From contig JALIHJ010000060.1 of assembly GCA_022984795.1 (NCBI GenBank), forward strand, positions 62,001 through 126,000: a stretch of DNA of 64,000 nucleotides. The letters are read 5' to 3'. Every line of letters begins with the position of its first letter. The stretch's first letter is position 1. A program made the translations under genes and the position numbers. The notes beneath the pieces were generated by a model. It saw only the letters and a program-made list of their open reading frames with translations, was not told where the DNA came from and made no database searches. Origin of the DNA: Fabrea salina (taxonomy: Eukaryota > Ciliophora > Heterotrichea > Heterotrichida > Fabreidae). Shown piece by piece: positions 39,201 to 46,187 of this stretch.

Positions 39201-39952
39201 TTGAGTTCAGAGAAGTTTACATGAAGTACAGGAGTTTTTTGGAGCCTGCTCTTAAAGGCTTGAGCTTCACAATACAAGAGGGCTCCAAAGTAGGCATAGT
39301 TGGAAGAACTGGGGCTGGAAAAAGCTCAATCATGCAAGCTTTGTTCAGAATGACTAAACTACAGTCAGGCAGCATTCTTGTAGACAACCAAGATATTTGG
39401 ACAGCCCCAGTTAACAGCATCCGCCAACAAATGTCAGTTATACCGCAAACAGCCTTTTTGTTTGCAGCAACTTTAAGAGAGAACTTGGACCCTTTAAACG
39501 TTCACTCAGACCAAGAAATCCTGCAAGCAGTTGAAGAAGTCAACCTTAAACAAGTAGTTGACAAAATAGGACTTACTACCCAGATAAGGTCTGAAAGTTT
39601 AGGTTTGTCTGCAGGAGAAAAACAACTAGTGTGCTTGGCAAGGGCTATCCTTAGAAAAAACAAAGTTATTATGATGGATGAAGCCACTGCCAACGTTGAC
39701 TCTAAAACTGACAAGTTCATTCAACAGAAAATCAAGGAAAAGTTTTCTGAGTGCACTGTAATAACTGTTGCTCACCGACTGAGAACTATTGTTAAGAGTG
39801 ATTTAATCATTGTGATGGATGACGGAAAAGTTGCTGAAGCAGGAAGCCCCTCTGAGTTAGTTAAGTACAACTCAGCCTTTTATGAGTTAATAAAGTGCAC
39901 AGGGCCTTCGGAAGCCAAGCACTTACTTGATAAGATTAATAAGAATTCTTAG
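36224..39952 (+). CDS. ABCC/MRP-type ABC transporter
   Basis: 1242 aa, full transporter (TMD-NBD-TMD-NBD) without the extra TMD0. It starts with an ABCC-like leader (SLMWWAFPFIKHNYY). NBD1 has Walker A GPVGSGKTS (about 440), signature LSGGQKARISLARAVY and Walker B IFLLDDPLSAVDA. NBD2 has GRTGAGKSS (about 1030), LSAGEKQLVCLARAIL and VIMMDEATANVD. The linker between the halves is Lys/Asn-rich. In NBD2 the signature is LSAGE instead of LSGGQ; in NBD1 the catalytic position after Walker B is Asp, as is typical for ABCC. Likely an exporter of organic anions or conjugates. Stop TAG interlocks with the kinase gene. Confidence 0.92.
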   Translation: MSALDKANWVSQSLMWWAFPFIKHNYYNKPDQNTLTDLPQIVEINPVLERLRETWKQELKKSKPSFFKAILKANLRDMVVMGLPMCLSFLGFLLQAVLIGWILEYLSSDNIPLWEGLVYALSFSLLSFVISTQFSRTGYMFGLIAGRARAAGQLLLYEHGLKITQAAKATGNSASRLVNNVSSDFALFEGIIITVIFPAVPVFVAGSMILIYFYLGVSGVIGILVSILYLPLTILIGSYLKKQRLSIGRCTDSRIKLITNLIEGMRIVKLYGWEEPFFELAKTHRANEIKEYRKKVLLQGISKSAFLCGQGLVLLVTFGVYVALGNELELNGAFAATAILLLAHQFITKNFSLAISLIFTLQAACARIAQTLTLDTIKEDSWKHSKKHSVVLKQANFSWTENKTPQVTEQTLTKELQETNLVLSEVNLKVPKQELVVVVGPVGSGKTSLLLGIMRELNLVSGTLKLGGTIAYCEQDPWINSLSIKDNIIMGKPFEPELFQRVIEACALETDIQNLKFKEETMVGERGVTLSGGQKARISLARAVYSQRDIFLLDDPLSAVDAEVSQVLFQNCIRTFLSEKTVILVTHQSYVMPYADRVVVVDSGRVLFNGTYSELREREDIHELIGQVKDQEEPQENQVKNTNPKNTPKDNLTIKNEEKAEGSVPWSIYGNYFLLGFKSKLVFVLFMLFFGVSQVVYLAITYWLSYWSEQSQSEQENSYYLEVLVLLVVSFYLFGLSRMLILYQCFITSNKQLHNLSLKSVVNTSIKFFDKNPTGRILNRFSGDVIKMDEPLMFFLPDAFQLTFLLFANFVVIFVVNPVCIVFAVLMALLTVFLVKRIVPMAREFRRIELVSRSPIVSYFSNLVSGLTSIRAFGLQSHFAKQVFESVEKNLKAFYSFQIQVRFFQLYMEIMTVCLISANAVVLIFLKDWISSEAAAVSLVLNNNAFTLISFYARVVVDIDTFMTSVQRIEEYKNLKPEPQPETKEFSVTKGRVEFREVYMKYRSFLEPALKGLSFTIQEGSKVGIVGRTGAGKSSIMQALFRMTKLQSGSILVDNQDIWTAPVNSIRQQMSVIPQTAFLFAATLRENLDPLNVHSDQEILQAVEEVNLKQVVDKIGLTTQIRSESLGLSAGEKQLVCLARAILRKNKVIMMDEATANVDSKTDKFIQQKIKEKFSECTVITVAHRLRTIVKSDLIIVMDDGKVAEAGSPSELVKYNSAFYELIKCTGPSEAKHLLDKINKNS

Positions 39953-41655
39953 TAATTAGCATGAGTAACACCTGTAGTGTTTTTGAGGTTTAGGTATGTC
40001 ATGAGTTCCTTCATCTTGGGTCTATTTTTATATTCAAACTGAAGTGCTCTACTCAGGAATTGTTTTAGCCAAGGATAAGGGATAGAGTTGATTATTTGGG
40101 TAAGTTCACCTTGTCGGGATTCAGTGTTGTATCCCTTTACGTTTTCCAAAGTGTATGCTTGCAAAATAGTTAGTCCTAAAGAGTACACATCTGCTTTTAA
40201 AGGCTTGTACCTCACACTAGTCTTTTCATTAGCTACTTTTTGACCGAGGTAAGCATCTTGGAGTTCAGGTGCCATGTATCCATCAGTTCCTTGGATTTTG
40301 TAAATTCCAGTTGCGTTTATTTGGGTAGTGGAAGCTCCATGCTCAGCTATATTGAAGTCAGCTATTTTGATGTAGCCTTCTTTGCTGATAAAAATGTTGT
40401 GGGGTTTGATGTCTTTGTGGGCTAGTTTCTGTTCATGCAGTAGAGAGAACCCTTCTGTGAGTTGTTGCGCTATAACGTAGATTTCTTGTTCAGTATAGTA
40501 TCTCCCCTCTCGACCTCTAGTGCTGATGTCGTCAATCAACTGGAAAGGACAGAACTCCATAACGATTCCTAGTACTTCTTTGTCTTCTTCTTGAGTTAAG
40601 TAGTCCCCGTAGTACTTTAAAAAGCATTCCTTCATTCCTGAAAACTTCTTCATAATATCTATTTCTGTTTTGAACTTGTTGACGTACCCCTGAGTACTTG
40701 AAAGGTATTCTTTTACAGCAACTTGAAGTTCTCCGTCAGGTGTAGCAACTTTACCTCTGACAACGTTCACAGTGTGATTTGGGAAGTTTTGGGCATAAAT
40801 AACATTTCTGGAGTAGATTTGGCTCCTTTCATTAACTATCACTGGCTGCACTGGTTGTTGGTGTTGTGCATTTTGGGAATGCATAGACTGAGCTGCTTCA
40901 GGTGCTTTGGGCTCAATAGGAGGGAAATCAGTAATGATTTGTTCTAGTCTTGTTTTTTGGAGGTCACTCAGTTCGTCTCTCATAGCATTTAGGTAGCCCA
41001 CAAAGGTTCTAACCTGGTTGTAGTCTTTATCTTGAGCGTCTCTGATCCAGTCCATACAGAAGTCGGCTACAAACTGCTTGATCAACCCAATGTCAACGTC
41101 GTTAGTGAAGCACTCCCAGGCTTTTTGAACAGTGTCTTGGAAGTCTTTATTTTCTATTGAGTTCTTTAAAAGAGTCATCATTCTAGCCTTAGAAACTATC
41201 CCAATGTACTTCTTAGTAGCTTCGTAGTTGGTTCCTTCGTACTCGTTGAGTTTCTGAGCTAAAACTGAGTACTTTATTAAGGTTTCTACGTCTTCTACCT
41301 TCGACAAGTACTTTATCATGCTGGACAGAAGTTCTTTGGAAGCATCTTTGAGGATGTTTTGCAGGTTGTAGTGATTTAGTACTTGGAAGCAAAATTCGGC
41401 CCAAGCAATGAAATCTTTAGGTTCGTTGTCTTTTTTTTCTAGGGTTACTAGCAGGTGAATCAGCACAAACTTGTAAAGGTCCTCGTCAAATTGAAATTCA
41501 TTGCCTATTTTGCTTACAAGAGCTCCGAGGTCTTCCAGATTGTACGGCTCGGTTGCTTGGTACAGGCTTTGGAACTCCTGTGGGAAGCCTGTAACCTTGT
41601 TTTGGATGCTGTTTTTGAACTCGTTCAAGTGAGTGTTATAGTTCCAACTTAACAT
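39949..41655 (-). CDS. Protein kinase with DFN motif and helical N-terminal half
   Basis: 568 aa. The first about 260 residues are helical and of unknown type, ending in a Gln/Pro-rich linker. The kinase domain (about 285-550) has AVKEY (VAIK Lys), HKDIKPHNIF (HRD-like with catalytic Asp), IADFNIAE in place of DFG, MAPEL and the DVYSLGLTIL helix. There is no clear Gly-rich loop (VVRGKVATPDG). DFN keeps the metal-binding Asp, so activity is possible, but the missing Gly loop leaves this open. Family within the kinome not recognised. Its ATG is 48 nt from the upstream minus-strand stop. Confidence 0.83.
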   Translation of the reverse strand: MLSWNYNTHLNEFKNSIQNKVTGFPQEFQSLYQATEPYNLEDLGALVSKIGNEFQFDEDLYKFVLIHLLVTLEKKDNEPKDFIAWAEFCFQVLNHYNLQNILKDASKELLSSMIKYLSKVEDVETLIKYSVLAQKLNEYEGTNYEATKKYIGIVSKARMMTLLKNSIENKDFQDTVQKAWECFTNDVDIGLIKQFVADFCMDWIRDAQDKDYNQVRTFVGYLNAMRDELSDLQKTRLEQIITDFPPIEPKAPEAAQSMHSQNAQHQQPVQPVIVNERSQIYSRNVIYAQNFPNHTVNVVRGKVATPDGELQVAVKEYLSSTQGYVNKFKTEIDIMKKFSGMKECFLKYYGDYLTQEEDKEVLGIVMEFCPFQLIDDISTRGREGRYYTEQEIYVIAQQLTEGFSLLHEQKLAHKDIKPHNIFISKEGYIKIADFNIAEHGASTTQINATGIYKIQGTDGYMAPELQDAYLGQKVANEKTSVRYKPLKADVYSLGLTILQAYTLENVKGYNTESRQGELTQIINSIPYPWLKQFLSRALQFEYKNRPKMKELMTYLNLKNTTGVTHANY

Positions 41656-41702
41656 TATATATGGCTGAAGTTTGCCAAAGAAATTTTAATCTATATAAGC
41701 AG

Positions 41703-42830
41703 TTAATATTTATTGAATAGCTGGCTTCTGGACTTGTTTGCAGCTTTGCTTAGGTTTAAGGCCAGCAAAGAGCTTTTGGTGTCTGACGACTGCTGAAGAA
41801 GGTTGGAAGAATAAGCTCTGACTCGCACTGAGTAGCGGTTCAAAGCCGAATTGATTTGGACTCTTTCGGCAATAGCCATGAGTGCACTTTTAGAACAACT
41901 AGAACAAGGCAGTTTAGGTCGGCACATCGGACACTGGGGATTTTTAGTGTGCTCTAAAGGAGAATTCCTCAGAAACTTTTCAACCACAGGACTGTATCTG
42001 TGGGACTTAGGAGGTGTTTTATAGGGGTCGTTCTGTATAAGGACTGCAGGCTTTATGCTTTGGTAGGCATAGTTACCCCTTGTGACCTCCGGTACCACTA
42101 CTATACATTTATGGCCTTTTTTGGGGAACCCGTCAATACAGTAAAAGTCTTCAGGGCTGTTGAGCACCCTACGTTCAATGCTTTCTTTGAAGTTCACAAC
42201 GAGTTTGGGTTCGTTTAAGTTAATATGCAATGAAAGCTTGTGCATAAGTTCAGTGAAGTTCTGGAACTCCTTAGACTTGGTTAGTGACTCAAACTGGCGA
42301 CTGGAAACTAAGTCACAAACTCTGTTCCAGTACTTAGCTCTTACCTTTTCTATCTTAGGACTTTCAAAGGCACTTGAGCAATGCTCCTGGAAGAAGTACT
42401 GCATGTACTTTTTAAGACTAGACTCTTCGCAGCCGCCCAAAATTCCTGAAATCACTGAAACCTTTTTGTTTATTTGTTGTTCTGCGTACTCAATGATTAG
42501 TTTCATCAAACTTTGCGCCAATTTGGCAAAGGTTTCTTGGGACTCTAAAAACTCTGAAAACAGGTCCATTAAGTAGTCGTGAGTAAGTGCTTCCCACTGC
42601 TTTTTGAATTCACTTGGAAGCATGAATTCGGAAGTAGTGTTGTTCTGGGCCTTGGGGTAGTTTTGCAGTTTTTTGATGAGTTGATCTTTGGCTATGTTGT
42701 CGGTTCTGAGTTTTTGAACTTCTTTTTCAAGCGACTGGATAACTTCTTTTGCATGCAAAAGCTTATCACTGGAGTTACTTCCTAGTAACCTTTGTGAGTC
42801 TTACAGTTCTTCAATGTTTAGTTCCTCCAT
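41703..42830 (-). CDS. Unknown protein with coiled coil and C-terminal Cys motif
   Basis: Exons complement(join(41703..42789,42805..42830)), 370 aa. The first exon encodes only MEELNIEEL; a 15-nt intron then restores the frame into LLGSNSSDKLLHAKEVIQSL. Without the intron the only start is a non-ATG codon. Residues about 20-60 form a coiled coil, followed by a helical region. Near residue 290 lies CPMCRPKLPCSSCSKS, a possible zinc knuckle of the C-x2-C...C-x2-C type. The tail is Ser/Lys/Asn-rich. No family recognised. Confidence 0.75.
42790..42804 (-). other. 15-nt intron (coiled-coil/Cys-motif gene)
   Basis: Minus-strand GTAAGACTCACAAAG with A at position 10. It contains an in-frame TAA; splicing supplies the only ATG start of the gene. 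Confidence 0.9.
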
Positions 42831-42874
42831 AGATTACGGTTATTATCTAAGACTTAAGTTTACTAAGTCTAATG

Positions 42875-43090
42875 TTAGATTACTAGATCTGGGCTACTTG
42901 AACTTTCTAGGTCTGAACTTGAGCATGAAAGTATACTGGATTCATCATCCGAGGAGTCAGCAGTTGAACTGCCTCTACCAAATTCTTCTTCGCTTGAATC
43001 CGAAGAATCGCCTCCAACCACGTTTAATGAACTCTGGCGATTTCCTTGGAACATACCGGGTCTATACTTTACTCTGACAAAGCCGTCCAT
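42875..43090 (-). CDS. Small acidic Ser-rich protein of unknown function
   Basis: 71 aa, ATG 43090, TAA. It begins MDGFVRVKYRPGMFQGNRQS and continues into a Ser/Asp/Glu-rich region (DSSDSSEEEFGRGSS) full of CK2-type sites. Position, AT-rich flanks and typical start context favour a real gene. It sits between two minus-strand genes with 44 and 65 nt spacers. The antisense plus-strand frame lacks such features. No family recognised. Confidence 0.6.
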   Translation of the reverse strand: MDGFVRVKYRPGMFQGNRQSSLNVVGGDSSDSSEEEFGRGSSTADSSDDESSILSCSSSDLESSSSPDLVI

Positions 43091-43155
43091 CTTAATGTGT
43101 TTACTGTATTATGGCTATTAAGAAACGAAAAGAAATTTGGAATTCATAATGTTTA

Positions 43156-44391
43156 TTAAAAAATCTGGAACTCGTCTTGGTCTGTTTTAGGAGTAAGCAC
43201 GTCGTCAGGCGTAAGGTAGCTTTCGTTCTGGCAGTACCTGAGTTCGCCTTTGCTTAAGTTAAACAAGTTCTCTTCTCTCTGGTGAGGAGTGTGGTTCCTA
43301 GTGGTAAAGTTAGAACAATCATAGTAAGACTTCTCGCGTATCTCCAAAGCCTTTTCATACTTTTCCAAAACTCTAGTTTTTTCAGCAAAAGACTTTTCTT
43401 TGCACTGGAGTTTGTACTGTTTCATGTGAACTTTTTCAGCAGCTTGTTGTACTTTTTTTTCTCTGTAACTGAGAGCTTTGCTTTGTTTGTTGATTTCTTT
43501 CCACTCATGTTCTATTTTCTTTTTTTCTTCTTCGATTAAAAGGCTTTTCTGGTGTAACTCAGAGTTAACTTTTTCAAACATGCTTGAAGTTTTGGCTATG
43601 TCTTCTTCTCGGTATTTTAACTCAGACTCTTTCTTAAAGAGTTCTTTTTCTTTGAGGTAAATAGAAGCTTCACGTAGTGTAAGTTTTTTTTCTAAGCCTA
43701 GCAAGTCTTCACTTTTCATGTTAAGGTTTTCTTGGAAGCTTTTAAGGTTTTTTTCTTGCTGGGAAGCTTTTTTAAGTAGTTGTTTTTCCTTGATGTTGAG
43801 GTTATTTCTTTTTTGGTGGAAAGTTTCTTCTTTGCTTTTGAGTTGGTTTTCTCTGATCTTTAACTTAGAAGACTTTTCAATTAAGTTGTTTTCAATCTTG
43901 GTTTTGTATTCTTCGAAGTTGTCAATTTTCTGCTTTAACAGTTTTTCGGTAGAAACTAAGTTGTACTTCTGAACAGTTAAGTCTTCAGTTCTTTTTTGGT
44001 GCATTTGGTCGAGTTTTTCTTTTAAGTTGTGAGTTTCGGTTAATTTTCTTTCTACTACTTCAAGTTGTTTTTTTAGTGCTTCTTCGTCTTGGGGTTTCTT
44101 TTCTGTTTTGAATTTATTCAAAAGTTTTTTGGGGTCTAGTTTGGAGTGCTGGATGCTAGCATAGCTTTGAATGTCTCCACAACTTGAAGTCCTTTCTTTC
44201 TTGAAGTTTTTCATCATGCTCAAATTGCTTACAACTAGCTTTGAGTTGGCTTCGTCTCCAATTAAAACAGAGTTGTTTCCTCTGGTTTTTCTTTCAGTTA
44301 AAAAACTACTCATCTTCCTTAAACTGCTGTTTCTAGTCAGTCTTTGCTCTGTAAGGTTGATTTCGAACTTTTTGGAGCGGGATTTTTGCAT
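43156..44391 (-). CDS. Long coiled-coil protein
   Basis: 411 aa. A basic, Ser/Thr/Arg-rich head (about 1-100) contains short motifs such as RNSSLRKMSSF. It is followed by about 230 residues of near-continuous coiled coil, rich in Lys, Glu, Gln and Leu, with repeated units like SKEETFHQKRNNLNIKEKQL. The tail (about 350-411) is less helical. Likely structural, for instance in basal bodies, cortex or cytoskeleton, but no orthologue is recognisable by eye. Six nt separate its ATG from the stop of the AHA1-domain gene. Confidence 0.8.
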   Translation of the reverse strand: MQKSRSKKFEINLTEQRLTRNSSLRKMSSFLTERKTRGNNSVLIGDEANSKLVVSNLSMMKNFKKERTSSCGDIQSYASIQHSKLDPKKLLNKFKTEKKPQDEEALKKQLEVVERKLTETHNLKEKLDQMHQKRTEDLTVQKYNLVSTEKLLKQKIDNFEEYKTKIENNLIEKSSKLKIRENQLKSKEETFHQKRNNLNIKEKQLLKKASQQEKNLKSFQENLNMKSEDLLGLEKKLTLREASIYLKEKELFKKESELKYREEDIAKTSSMFEKVNSELHQKSLLIEEEKKKIEHEWKEINKQSKALSYREKKVQQAAEKVHMKQYKLQCKEKSFAEKTRVLEKYEKALEIREKSYYDCSNFTTRNHTPHQREENLFNLSKGELRYCQNESYLTPDDVLTPKTDQDEFQIF

Positions 44392-44397
44392 TAGTTA

Positions 44398-44799
44398 TTA
44401 CCTAACTATGGCATAGCCAAGTATGTTGTTGATGTTTTCAAAAATCAAGTTGTGCCAGCCGCTTTGGACTTCTTCAGGGTCAATAGTTCTTCCTGCAGCA
44501 TCTCTTTCTGGAAAGTTCGACTGTTCCACAGTAACTTCGCTTTCGTCGTCGCCTAAGTCTTTGATGCTGATGGATACGTCGGAGTAACTAGGCCAGTCAC
44601 TCATCTTCCACTTCATTCTGATCAGAGAAGGTTCTTTGAGTTCCAGTACTTCTCCTTGGATTCTTCCTTCGAATAGCAGTAATTCTCCGGACTCTTGGAA
44701 CTTCGCAGGAGTCCTTGTAAACATCGTTAGTTCTCTTTCGTCTGTAAGCGCTTTGTAAATCACCTGGGCAGGCACGCGGAAGCTCACAGTGAACTTCAT
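44398..44799 (-). CDS. AHSA1-domain protein (Hsp90 co-chaperone-like)
   Basis: 133 aa, a single START-like AHA1 C-terminal domain. It begins KFTVSFRVPAQVIYKALTDE, then FEGRIQGEVLELKEPSLIRMKWKMSDWP, a typical Trp-containing strand, and ends SGWHNLIFENINNILGY. It lacks the N-terminal Aha1 domain that activates the Hsp90 ATPase, so it is a stand-alone SRPBCC/AHSA1 protein. Its ATG faces that of the histidine phosphatase across 6 nt. Confidence 0.85.
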   Translation of the reverse strand: MKFTVSFRVPAQVIYKALTDERELTMFTRTPAKFQESGELLLFEGRIQGEVLELKEPSLIRMKWKMSDWPSYSDVSISIKDLGDDESEVTVEQSNFPERDAAGRTIDPEEVQSGWHNLIFENINNILGYAIVR

Positions 44800-44805
44800 T
44801 TATAA
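44800..44805. promoter_or_regulatory. 6-nt divergent spacer TTATAA
   Basis: A perfect palindrome TTATAA lies directly between CAT (minus start) and ATG (plus start). This is the whole intergenic region of the AHA1-domain and histidine phosphatase genes. Confidence 0.6.
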
Positions 44806-45507
44806 ATGGGGAGAATTTGGCTAGTCCGTCACGCTCAAACTCATTACAACAAAGCTCAGTACGAGTGGGAAAAAACCGGAATGTCTATGCACAACGCTCC
44901 TTTTAGGTGGGATGAGTCACTTTGTGACTCCCCACTAACAGAAGAAGGCATCCAGCAATGTACAGAAGCTTCCCAAGTAGCTCATACTTTAGATGTGCAG
45001 AAAGTGTTTGTTTCGCCTTTGAGAAGGGCTTTGCAGACCTGCGACACCCTTTTTAAGAACCACCCTAATTCGCCCGAAATAATAGTTCACCCAGTTTTAT
45101 CAGAATGCCTCCATAATGGCCACGACGTCTCAGTGTACGAAGGAGAACCCTTTCCTGAGTACTCCCACTTTAACTGGTCACTTGTGCCCAATACTCACCA
45201 CGTAGCTTTGGAAGTTTGCAAGAACCAGCACACACTTCCTTTGCAGAGCTGCAGTTTTGCAGAGGCCAGACAAAATATTTTGCAAACTATGAAAGAACTC
45301 AACCCTGAATACATTGAAAGCATTCACGAACTCTACGAAAGGGCCCAACACAGCAAACTTACATGGAAAAAAGAACTAGAACACTGTAGTATCGCCCTTG
45401 TAACTCACTCAAGTTTCATAAAGTACTTTACAGCTAAGCACCAAGCTCACGGTTACTCAGACTACTGGTGGCTCGAAAACTGCGAAATAAGGGAATACCA
45501 CTTTTAA
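44806..45507 (+). CDS. Histidine phosphatase superfamily (phosphoglycerate mutase-like)
   Basis: 233 aa. The catalytic motif LVRHAQTHYN is at residues 5-14. Further signatures are SPLTEEGIQQC, VFVSPLRRALQT and the second His in ALVTHSSFIKYF. The insert after the first motif (WEKTGMSMHNAPFRWDE) and the short length argue against canonical glycolytic dPGM. A plant/protist-type phosphatase on small substrates is more likely. Its TAA interlocks with the TAF8 stop (TTAA). Confidence 0.85.
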   Translation: MGRIWLVRHAQTHYNKAQYEWEKTGMSMHNAPFRWDESLCDSPLTEEGIQQCTEASQVAHTLDVQKVFVSPLRRALQTCDTLFKNHPNSPEIIVHPVLSECLHNGHDVSVYEGEPFPEYSHFNWSLVPNTHHVALEVCKNQHTLPLQSCSFAEARQNILQTMKELNPEYIESIHELYERAQHSKLTWKKELEHCSIALVTHSSFIKYFTAKHQAHGYSDYWWLENCEIREYHF

Positions 45508-46106
45508 TCTACATCTTCAATTAAATGGTTGATTGCGTCGCTGGTCTTCAAGAAAGGACTTGGTTCTTTAGTTTCTTCTTGGGAGGTTTCTTCCCTGCTG
45601 AGGAGCTGAGCTAGTCTTTGTTCAATAAGTTTTTTCTCCTTAGCTCTGACAGCCCTTACAGTAGAAGGGTCAGTGTCCCGAGTAACTGGGACTTTTGTAA
45701 ACAAGTAAGTGTGCTCAGGTGGAAATTCAGGCAGAAAAGCAGGTACGTTGTCTGCAGTGTAAGTGAGCTCCTTAGGTTCTTGGGGAACTAAGTGAGGTGT
45801 GTAGGGGAACTGTATGTTTTCTCTGCAGAAAGGCAAGTCTGTCGAAGGGGACTGCATGTACTGTTTTATGGACTCTGGAGTCAACTGCAGCAGAGAAAGT
45901 GCTTGGAGGGTGTCTACTATGTTGCACTCTGTGCGTCCACTGTGCTCAGCTATCAGCTTAGCGCGGTAAGCAAGTTTCTTAGTAAGCAGAACTGAGACTT
46001 CTTGGAGGGTGTCTAGTGCCTGAGAAGTTATTGAGGAGAACCCTAGTTCTTGGGCTAGCTGGGCAATTGCTATGGCGTTTAGCTTCTTTCCATATTCTTC
46101 GCACAT
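45504..46106 (-). CDS. TAF8: TFIID subunit TAF8
   Basis: 200 aa. An N-terminal histone fold of the bromodomain-associated type (about 5-85: IAIAQLAQELGFSSITSQAL) ends in DTLQALSLL. A Pro-rich segment (VPAFLPEFPPEHTYLFTKVP) matches the TAF8 signature before the charged tail. TAF8 pairs with TAF10 in TFIID. It is shorter than metazoan TAF8 (about 310) because the C-terminal tail is reduced. TAF3 is the nearest alternative, but the LP-x-FP-x-HTY block points to TAF8. Confidence 0.85.
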   Translation of the reverse strand: MCEEYGKKLNAIAIAQLAQELGFSSITSQALDTLQEVSVLLTKKLAYRAKLIAEHSGRTECNIVDTLQALSLLQLTPESIKQYMQSPSTDLPFCRENIQFPYTPHLVPQEPKELTYTADNVPAFLPEFPPEHTYLFTKVPVTRDTDPSTVRAVRAKEKKLIEQRLAQLLSREETSQEETKEPSPFLKTSDAINHLIEDVD

Positions 46107-46187
46107 TCTTTATTAATGCTTAGTAAACACGAGCACTAAGACTAGGCAAATCAATTTAATGGCAGTAAATTCGTTCCTTAACAAAAA
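46107..46187. promoter_or_regulatory. 81-nt divergent intergenic region
   Basis: AT-rich spacer between TAF8 (minus) and acyl-CoA oxidase (plus). It contains short out-of-frame ATGs (for instance near 46159), but no open frame of note. Confidence 0.4.

Noticed and set aside
42814-43077. Plus-strand frame of 87 codons
   Set aside because: It lies antisense to the small Ser/Asp-rich gene, has no recognisable feature and its composition looks like a shadow.
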